Shown here in pieces: positions 57,870-64,000 of a DNA stretch of 64,000 nt. The DNA is taken from contig JAFWUX010000066.1 in assembly GCA_017523995.1 (NCBI GenBank), forward strand, positions 5,372 to 69,371. The letters run 5' to 3'. A program made the translations under genes and the position numbers. The notes beneath the pieces were generated by a model that had not been told where the DNA came from, did not search any database, and worked only from the letters and a program-made list of their open reading frames with translations. Position 1 is the first letter of the stretch, and the number at the start of each line of letters is the position of its first letter. The DNA is from Oscillospiraceae bacterium (GTDB taxonomy: Bacteria > Bacillota_A > Clostridia > Oscillospirales > Ruminococcaceae).

Positions 57870-57955
57870 AAAATCAATCAGAGAACAGCAACGTGCGGGT
57901 GATGCCTGCAAGTTGACTCAAGGAGGGAATCCTTTTTCAACAGGGGGATATTTTC

Positions 57956-60900
57956 ATGAGGCACGATCTATTCAGTAAAATTTGCAGCCTGGCTGCGGCA
58001 TCCGTCACGGCATGTGCATGGATACCGTTCAGCTGCATGTTCTCATGCACAGCTGCGGCAGTTCCGCAGGCAGAGCACAGCGATCCGGTTTCGGTTGTGA
58101 TTCAGATTTCCGGCGATCCGGTCATGCAGTCCGGCGTGTGCCGCAATGCGGATGATCTCGACAGCCCTGCGGCTGAAAAAAAGGCTGAATCCTGCAAAAA
58201 CGCACAGCATGCCGTGCAGGCGCGCATCCGTGCATATTATCCGGAGCTGACCGTCGGCTACAGCTACAGCACGCTTTATAACGGCTTCAGCTGTACGCTG
58301 CCGCGGTCGCTGATCGCACAGACCGCAGCGCTTCCCGGTGTTGTCAGCATCACCGAAACACCGGATTTTCAGCTGACGGATACAGACGCTGCGGTGCAGT
58401 ACGGTGTTCCGGCTGATCTGCAAGGGTATTCCGGTGCAGGTACAGTCATTGCGGTCATTGATTCAGAGCTTGATGTTACGCATCCGATGTTTGCGCCGCT
58501 TGATGAAAGCATTGAACCGGCACTCAGTTATGAGGATATTGCCGAGGTGATCGACAGCGGCACGCTGAATATCAAGGTCGATCCGCAGCGTGCCTATATC
58601 AGCAGTAAGCTGCCCTATGTCATTGATTATGCGGATTCCGATCCCTACGGCGGCGTGCGGGATGTTTCCGGTTATCACGGCACGCATATCAGCGGCATTG
58701 CAGCCGGAAACGCATGTAAAACAGCAGACGGGCAGTCGGTTTCAGGTATTGCAAAAGATGCGCAGCTGTTGTTTTTTGCATGCGGCAGGGGAAAGAACAT
58801 GTCTTATTCGGCGACGCTTGCGGCACTGGAAGATGCCGTCCGGCTTCATGCGGATGTCATCAATATGAGCTGGGGCACGACCGCAGAATATTACGGCAGC
58901 AACCCGTTTTCCGATGCGATCGCCGCTGCGGACCGCGCCGGAATCATCGTCTGCAATTCTGCCGGCAATCTGGATAACGGCACACGCACGACCGGTAAAA
59001 CTGCATTGCCCGATCAGCCGGATACCGGTACGATCTGTGATAAGGCGGAGCGCGGTTCACCGCTGCTTGTGATCGGCTCGGCGGAAACCGGCGGACAGGC
59101 AGAAGCCGGTATGTTTCTCTTGGCAGGAGAGCAGATCATCTACCGCCCGACGATGAATGCGGACGGCAATCTCTATTATCTGTCGCAGGAACTTGCGCCC
59201 GGCGACTATGCGTATGCGGATTGCGGCAGCGGCACAGATGCGGAATTTCGTGCAGCGAATCCGGTGAATCAGCTCGCGCTGATTCAGCGGACATCCGGTC
59301 AGAGCCTTTCGGAGATCGCGCAGCGCGCACAGCACTATCATGCGTGCGGACTGATCGTCTCGGACCTGGAAACTCCGGACGGCCTTGACTATGCATACAG
59401 CAACGCATCGCTGAAAATTGCGGTTGTGACCTATGCAGAAGGGCAGATGCTCCGTGCGGCTGCCGATCAGACTGTGACATTCACCGGCGAAAACGTGATG
59501 CAGGAGCATCCGGCGGCGGTCAGCGCGTTCAGTTCGTGGGGTGTCAAGCATTCGCTCGATCTGCGTCCCGATCTCATGGGCATCGGCGGACGGGTTTGTT
59601 CCGCGGCATACAATGCATCTGCGAAGACGCTTTCCGGTACGTCCATGGCATCGGCTTATGCGGCAGGCTGTGCGGCTGTGCTCCGCGGAATGCTCAAAGA
59701 TGATCTGCCGGACGGTACAGCGCTGACTGCCATGCTCCGCACGAAGCTGATGAATACTGCAATCCCGTATGAAGAAAATGAACTCTATGTCAGTCCGCGG
59801 CGGCAGGGTGCAGGTCTTGTATCGGTGGAACGTGCAGCGGCTGCTAAGGTTCGGATGACTGACCGGAACGGTGAAGCCAAGATCAATCTGTTCGATCAGC
59901 TCGGTTCCGATTTTTCATTTGATGTGATCCTGCAAAATGACAGCGGCGCGGATGTTGTCTATCCCGATGCAAAGCTCTGCCTGACAACAGACGGCATCCG
60001 GCATGACAGCCGCCGGAACTGCGACATTCTCTCCGGACAGCAGGCGCTGCGCTGTGAAACCAGTCTCATGGGGCCGGTGACGGTCATGGCAGGGGAGTCG
60101 CTGACACTGCCGGTGCAGGTTTCGCTCGATCCGGCGCAATACGCAGAACTCTGTGCGTCCTTCCGGAACGGCTTTTTCATTGAGGGATTTCTGCTGCTCT
60201 CCGGTGCGGCGGAAAGTTCGGATATTTCCATGCCGCTGCTCGGTTTTTCCGGCGACTGGGCACAGCTCCCGATCGGCGATGCAGACCGTATCATGGCAGC
60301 GGTGATCTTCGGCGAGGATTATCAGGCAGGCAGTGTGCCGCTGGTCGAATACAATACCGTTCTGGATACGATTCGCAGCCGTGTGCCGGGGGATATTCCG
60401 AAATATGAACTGCTCGATCTGAAAGAATATGCATCGGAAGATGAGATCCGGCTGCTGGACACCGGTAAGAATCAGGTATGGATCTCTCCGAACGGCGACG
60501 GCATTGCGGACGCGGTCTACGGTATGAAGCTGATCCGGTATCGGGACGCAAGAGCTGACCTCACCTTGCGGAATGCTGCCGGAAAGACGGTCTGGAGCGA
60601 AAAAGCAGTGCCGTATCAGGAGGTGTTTGAGCTGGATCTGGACCAGTCGGCACTTCCGGCAGGCGAATATACGCTGACGGCTGCGGCTTATATTGATTAT
60701 CCGGGTTCCGCGGCACATCCGCAGGAATATTGCTCCTCGATTCATGTGGACCGCACCGCGCCGGATGTTTCCGCTGTCTTTTCTCGCCGCAGCGGAAGGC
60801 AGATCCTGACGATCACCGCATCGGACGATCAGAAATTGCAGGGCATTGCCGTGACAGGTTTCTATAAACCGATGTATCAGATTGAAGATCCTGCATGCAT

Positions 60901-62812
60901 CAAAGAGGGAGACAGCTGGTTTTACGGCGGGATGCAGTACCGCGGGAGCTACCCCTGGACAACCGGCAGGGAGCGCGAAAACGCAGATCAGCTTCCGCTG
61001 GTCTTACAGGAGCTTGCGGGTTTTTCCAATCCGCTGGAACATCCGGAAATCAATTTCCGCGATTATATCGCGCCGGAGCCCGATGCAGACGGCGTCTGGA
61101 CGATTGATTATGACGTCACGGAATTTGAAGATTATACGATCACAGTGCTTGATGAAGCCTATAATTTCACCGTTATCGACAACACCGATGATTCCGCGGA
61201 AGTGCTTACGAAAGCCGAGGGATACTGGCAGGATTATCAGCACGGCATCTGGACAATCACACCGGCGTACATCCGGTTTACGGATTACTTTGACGGTACG
61301 GTTACAAACTTTGGTTTCACGGCAAAAAACAATCAGCTGGAGCTGATCGCGGCTGACGGAACACGCAATTACACGATAAAAATGATTGAGGAAAACATAT
61401 ATGAGCTGACGGACAATGCGACCGGTGAGACCGTGGAAATTATCAGAGATCAGAACCTTGAAAGATGGCTGGAAAAGCCGTTTTATCCGATCAACAATCT
61501 GATACAGGCAGCGGAAACGGAATCTGCGGCAGCAGTCGGTCATACGCCGCAGCGCACAGAGCTCAATTATGTCAGCGGGATGCAGAGCGTCGGGTTTTCT
61601 GTGTATTTTGAATTTGAGGAAGACGGATGCAAGGTCGAAGTCTGCGACAGATATGAGGCACTCAGTCTCTTTACCGGCACCGGTACTGCGCAGATGAAGC
61701 GGTATACCATGCGTGAATACGGCCCCGATGTCCAGCTGTCTCCTTTGCGGAATGTCAATCTGTTCCGGAAACCGATGTCAGCAGTTCCGCCGGGACTCTA
61801 TCATCTGAAGGATGCAGACGGAACATTTCTGTTTTCTGATGACGGCGAATCCGGCATGATTCTCTATCCCAGCCAGTTCAGCAGTGTGTTGGACTGCACG
61901 GAAGATACGCCGTTTTCCTATGCGATTGACAGCGAAAACCGGATCACGATTCGCTGGAAGAATAAGGAAATCAGCGGTGTGCTGACATCTGCCGGACAGG
62001 GCGGTGCATTCATCGTGGAGCCGGATGATGCGCAGCGTGAAACCAATTCGCTTGCGGCGCGGTTCGGATATTTCACATTTGACCTGATTACCGATGCGCC
62101 GGATGTGTGCGCACAGCTTCTGTCAACACAGGAGCTGACTGCGCTTGCGGCGGCATATGTAAAGGCGTCCGCCGGCTTTGAACCCGACGAAGATGCAACT
62201 GAATTTTACAGCGTTCAATCGGATTGTCTCTGCGAAATTTTGTTCAATTTCGGGCATCAGTTTTATGGGATTATTGTCGATCCGCTGACGCTTCAGATGC
62301 AGGATGATTACGGCGTGAAGGGCGATCTCCGGCAGCCGCCGCAGCTTCCGGAGGGCGGTCTCAGCAGAACGGAAATCTGTGAGATTGCACAGAAAACATT
62401 TGCAGAACAGGATGACATCACGCCTGCTTATATCGAAACGCGCCTGAATCCGGACGGTACCTATACGGCGGTTGCGCGGGGCGAAACACATGATGAGCTT
62501 GATGTCCGGACTTTTGATGCGATGACAGGCAGACTGCGTATGCCGGATGATGCAGCTTTGCCGGGCGATGTCAACTGTGACGGTGAGGTCAGTGCGGATG
62601 ATGCGCAGCTTACGCTGAATGCATATGTTCTGATGATGGCGGATCATGAGAGCGGTCTGACGCCGGAGCAGGAGCAGGCTGCCGATGTAAACGGTGACAA
62701 TGCGGTTTCTGTTGAGGATGCGCAGATGATTCTGCTTTATTACGTGCGTAATTCGGTCGCCGGCAAACCGACAAACTGGGAAGATTTGATTGAGCAGAGA
62801 CATCAGGCGTAA
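57956..62812 (+). CDS. Secreted subtilisin-like (S8) protease with PA domain and dockerin
   Basis: 1618 residues; ATG preceded by AGGGGGATATTTTC. Signal peptide (1-35); inhibitor-I9-like propeptide (~43-140); S8 catalytic domain (~150-640) with Asp169 (VIAVIDSELD), His241 (GYHGTHISGIAAG), the oxyanion Asn of NSAGN (~338) and Ser563 (LSGTSMASAYAAG). A PA-type insert (~385-510) lies before the Ser, as in C5a-peptidase-like lactocepins. Fn3-like and unassigned beta-rich modules fill ~650-1520; a metal-type SPNGDGIADAVYGM loop starts near 842. The dockerin at ~1535-1618 has GDVNCDGEVSADDAQLTLNAY and ADVNGDNAVSVEDAQMILLYY. A catalytically intact protease displayed on cohesins, for nutrition, competitor damage or processing of neighbouring enzymes. 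Confidence 0.92.
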   Translation: MRHDLFSKICSLAAASVTACAWIPFSCMFSCTAAAVPQAEHSDPVSVVIQISGDPVMQSGVCRNADDLDSPAAEKKAESCKNAQHAVQARIRAYYPELTVGYSYSTLYNGFSCTLPRSLIAQTAALPGVVSITETPDFQLTDTDAAVQYGVPADLQGYSGAGTVIAVIDSELDVTHPMFAPLDESIEPALSYEDIAEVIDSGTLNIKVDPQRAYISSKLPYVIDYADSDPYGGVRDVSGYHGTHISGIAAGNACKTADGQSVSGIAKDAQLLFFACGRGKNMSYSATLAALEDAVRLHADVINMSWGTTAEYYGSNPFSDAIAAADRAGIIVCNSAGNLDNGTRTTGKTALPDQPDTGTICDKAERGSPLLVIGSAETGGQAEAGMFLLAGEQIIYRPTMNADGNLYYLSQELAPGDYAYADCGSGTDAEFRAANPVNQLALIQRTSGQSLSEIAQRAQHYHACGLIVSDLETPDGLDYAYSNASLKIAVVTYAEGQMLRAAADQTVTFTGENVMQEHPAAVSAFSSWGVKHSLDLRPDLMGIGGRVCSAAYNASAKTLSGTSMASAYAAGCAAVLRGMLKDDLPDGTALTAMLRTKLMNTAIPYEENELYVSPRRQGAGLVSVERAAAAKVRMTDRNGEAKINLFDQLGSDFSFDVILQNDSGADVVYPDAKLCLTTDGIRHDSRRNCDILSGQQALRCETSLMGPVTVMAGESLTLPVQVSLDPAQYAELCASFRNGFFIEGFLLLSGAAESSDISMPLLGFSGDWAQLPIGDADRIMAAVIFGEDYQAGSVPLVEYNTVLDTIRSRVPGDIPKYELLDLKEYASEDEIRLLDTGKNQVWISPNGDGIADAVYGMKLIRYRDARADLTLRNAAGKTVWSEKAVPYQEVFELDLDQSALPAGEYTLTAAAYIDYPGSAAHPQEYCSSIHVDRTAPDVSAVFSRRSGRQILTITASDDQKLQGIAVTGFYKPMYQIEDPACIKEGDSWFYGGMQYRGSYPWTTGRERENADQLPLVLQELAGFSNPLEHPEINFRDYIAPEPDADGVWTIDYDVTEFEDYTITVLDEAYNFTVIDNTDDSAEVLTKAEGYWQDYQHGIWTITPAYIRFTDYFDGTVTNFGFTAKNNQLELIAADGTRNYTIKMIEENIYELTDNATGETVEIIRDQNLERWLEKPFYPINNLIQAAETESAAAVGHTPQRTELNYVSGMQSVGFSVYFEFEEDGCKVEVCDRYEALSLFTGTGTAQMKRYTMREYGPDVQLSPLRNVNLFRKPMSAVPPGLYHLKDADGTFLFSDDGESGMILYPSQFSSVLDCTEDTPFSYAIDSENRITIRWKNKEISGVLTSAGQGGAFIVEPDDAQRETNSLAARFGYFTFDLITDAPDVCAQLLSTQELTALAAAYVKASAGFEPDEDATEFYSVQSDCLCEILFNFGHQFYGIIVDPLTLQMQDDYGVKGDLRQPPQLPEGGLSRTEICEIAQKTFAEQDDITPAYIETRLNPDGTYTAVARGETHDELDVRTFDAMTGRLRMPDDAALPGDVNCDGEVSADDAQLTLNAYVLMMADHESGLTPEQEQAADVNGDNAVSVEDAQMILLYYVRNSVAGKPTNWEDLIEQRHQA

Positions 62813-62903
62813 GCGATCTCAGCTCAGAATTGTCTCCGATCACATTGTTTACAGAGGAAGGACAGGATGATCTGTGCGCAGGGAGAGCCGTTCATCATGC
62901 CGA

Positions 62904-62932
62904 TTGAAAAAGGGATGAATCAGCGATATAAT
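62904..62932 (+). promoter_or_regulatory. Promoter of the CydD-like ABC gene
   Basis: TTGAAA (62904-62909), 17-bp spacer, TATAAT (62927-62932). Confidence 0.7.
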
Positions 62933-62962
62933 AGCAGTATATTCCCTGATTGGAGTGATTTT

Positions 62963-64000
62963 ATGTTTGATAAACGACTGACTGGGCTTTGTCCCGAAAG
63001 CAAAAAATACATTGTGGGCAATATTATCCTTCAATGGCTGGAGCTTGCGCTGAATACCGTTATGATAATCACAGTCGCAAAAACGATCAGCAAGCTGTAT
63101 TACAAAGAATGGACGATGAGCGACCTGACTTTGCCGATCATTGTAATTCTGGCAACACTTGTCGTTCGCTTCTTTACAGCACAGGGAGCAACGAGAATGA
63201 GCTATTTTGCGTCCAAAACGGTCAAGCAGAAGCTCCGTGAGCTGATCTACGGCAAGCTGCTCAAACTCGGCAGCAAATACCGTGAACAGGTCACGACTGC
63301 GGAGCTTGTGCAGGAGTCCGTTGAGGGCGTTGACCAGCTTGAAAGCTATTTCGGACTTTATGTTCCGCAGTTTTTCTACGCATTTATCGCCCCGATCACG
63401 CTGTTCTTCCTGTTCGGTTTCGGCGGAAGCTGGGCAACTGCAACGGTACTTCTGGTCTGTGTACCGCTTATCCCCGGTGCGATCATGATGGTGCAGAAAA
63501 TAGCCAAAAAGCTGCTCTCGAAATATTGGGGACAGTATGCACAGCTTGGCTCAACATTCCCCGAAAACTTGCAGGGCATGACCACGCTGAAAACCTATCA
63601 GGCAGATGCGTTCAAGAACGAGCAGATGAACGAGGAATCTGAGCATTTCCGCTTCGTGACGATGAAAGTCCTCACCATGCAATTAAACTCCATTATCATC
63701 ATGGACTTCTTTGCATACGGCGGTGCGGCACTTGGTATTTTAATGGCGACAAGAGCCTTTGTCAAGGGCAATCTTGCACTTGCAAACTGCATTTTTACGA
63801 TACTTCTGTCTGCTGAGTTTTTCCTGCCCATGCGCCGTCTTGGAAGTTACTTCCACGTTGCTATGAACGGTATGGCGGCAAGCGACAAGATCTTCAAATT
63901 CCTGAAGCTGGACGAGCCTGCAGACCGAATCGGAATTATTGAAGAAATTGGCGAAATATCGCTGAATGAGGTGCATTTTTCTTATGATGAGAGCCGTGAA
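62963..64000 (+). CDS. CydD-like ABC exporter, transmembrane part (3' end outside window)
   Basis: 346 codons open to the window edge from ATG 62963 (TGGAGTGATTTT upstream). The N-terminal membrane domain of a type I ABC half-exporter is visible: helices near 20-40, 55-75, 130-155, 160-180, 240-265 and 270-295. Coupling motifs: ATRMSYFASKTVKQKLRELIYGKLLKLG, TAELVQESVEGVDQLESYFGLYVPQFFYAF and FPENLQGMTTLKTYQADAFKNEQM. The ESVEGVDQLESYFGLYVPQ stretch is characteristic of CydD-type exporters (glutathione/cysteine export for cytochrome bd assembly in other bacteria). The nucleotide-binding domain begins at the edge (EVHFSYDESRE). In an anaerobe the substrate may be another small thiol or unrelated. 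Confidence 0.85.
   Translation, partial: MFDKRLTGLCPESKKYIVGNIILQWLELALNTVMIITVAKTISKLYYKEWTMSDLTLPIIVILATLVVRFFTAQGATRMSYFASKTVKQKLRELIYGKLLKLGSKYREQVTTAELVQESVEGVDQLESYFGLYVPQFFYAFIAPITLFFLFGFGGSWATATVLLVCVPLIPGAIMMVQKIAKKLLSKYWGQYAQLGSTFPENLQGMTTLKTYQADAFKNEQMNEESEHFRFVTMKVLTMQLNSIIIMDFFAYGGAALGILMATRAFVKGNLALANCIFTILLSAEFFLPMRRLGSYFHVAMNGMAASDKIFKFLKLDEPADRIGIIEEIGEISLNEVHFSYDESRE

Larger units (their letters stand above)
57392..57955. other. Divergent intergenic region LRR-dockerin / subtilase-dockerin
   Basis: 564 bp with no convincing gene. It holds the LRR promoter (57464-57492), a hairpin/palindrome at 57438-57455 and the protease promoter (57841-57869). The ~340 bases between (about 57500-57840) contain only short unrelated frames; I see no repeat or RNA gene. 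Just before the protease start, AAGGA/TCCTT followed by T's (57920-57937) forms a weak attenuator-like hairpin. Confidence 0.5.

Noticed and set aside
62849..63034. 61-codon minus-strand frame at the start of the CydD-like gene
   Set aside because: It overlaps the promoter and start of the ABC gene, has no ribosome site and no recognisable sequence.

Overview
The window looks like a chromosomal segment of an anaerobic, fibre-degrading Gram-positive gut bacterium of the Ruminococcus / Oscillospiraceae type. The evidence is four secreted proteins ending in type I dockerin-like modules (GH43, GH9, a BspA-type leucine-rich-repeat protein and a subtilase), a class B sortase, strong AGGAGG-type ribosome binding sites, a SufBC pair, a GGGtGRT gene pair and moderately GC-rich codon use. 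A cellulosome-forming Ruminococcus with fairly high GC (R. champanellensis-like) is the best guess. This is inferred from gene content; no search was run. No tRNA, rRNA, CRISPR array, insertion sequence or prophage gene was seen.

Layout. 1-4.6 kb: a secreted GH2 beta-galactosidase (cut by the window edge), divergent from a secreted GH43-CBM32-LamG-dockerin enzyme. 4.8-7.4 kb: an ABC-2 exporter operon with a palindrome at its start site. 7.5-17.6 kb: an L-arabinose block with an AraR-type GntR/LacI repressor, an AraC-type regulator, a YtfQRT-YjfF-type furanose ABC importer, an FGGY kinase (probable ribulokinase) and L-arabinose isomerase; AraR-box-like sites lie at both promoters. 17.6-22 kb: acylphosphatase, a small unknown gene, an NifU-like/GGGtGRT pair (second gene frameshifted) and two unknown membrane-anchored genes. 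22-28 kb: alpha/beta hydrolase, GH9-CBM3c-dockerin cellulase and a membrane HD-GYP protein. 28-33.6 kb: a two-component/ABC module (RR-ATPase-permease-HK) and release factor 3. 33.6-41.4 kb: SufC-SufB plus a GT-C type membrane protein, a second two-component system, a CobW-like GTPase and a YbaK deacylase. 41.4-49 kb: a five-gene operon of short Hsp70, triple-AAA+ protein, Sel1/coiled-coil membrane protein, unknown Q-rich protein and YccF. 49-52.2 kb: ECF sigma factor with its membrane partner, a small lipoprotein and sortase B with a structured leader. 52.4-62.8 kb: the giant LRR/DUF285 dockerin protein divergent from the dockerin subtilase. 62.9 kb-end: a CydD-like ABC exporter, incomplete.

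How it fits together. Secreted enzymes attack cellulose and arabinose- or galactose-bearing side chains. Dockerins would attach them to cohesins encoded elsewhere, and sortase B could anchor cell-wall proteins. Released arabinose, possibly as the furanose, would be imported and isomerised under AraR control; araD is not in the window. The Hsp70/AAA+/Sel1 operon is the most unusual unit: two cytoplasmic chaperone-type ATPases next to a single-pass membrane protein with repeat modules inside and an NPCBM-like module outside, with no characterised function that I recognise.

Most promoters called here have a TATAAT-like -10 exactly 17 bp from a TTG-type -35. Three genes carry apparent single-base frame problems (near 19733, 20248 and 41737), which may be assembly errors rather than biology.
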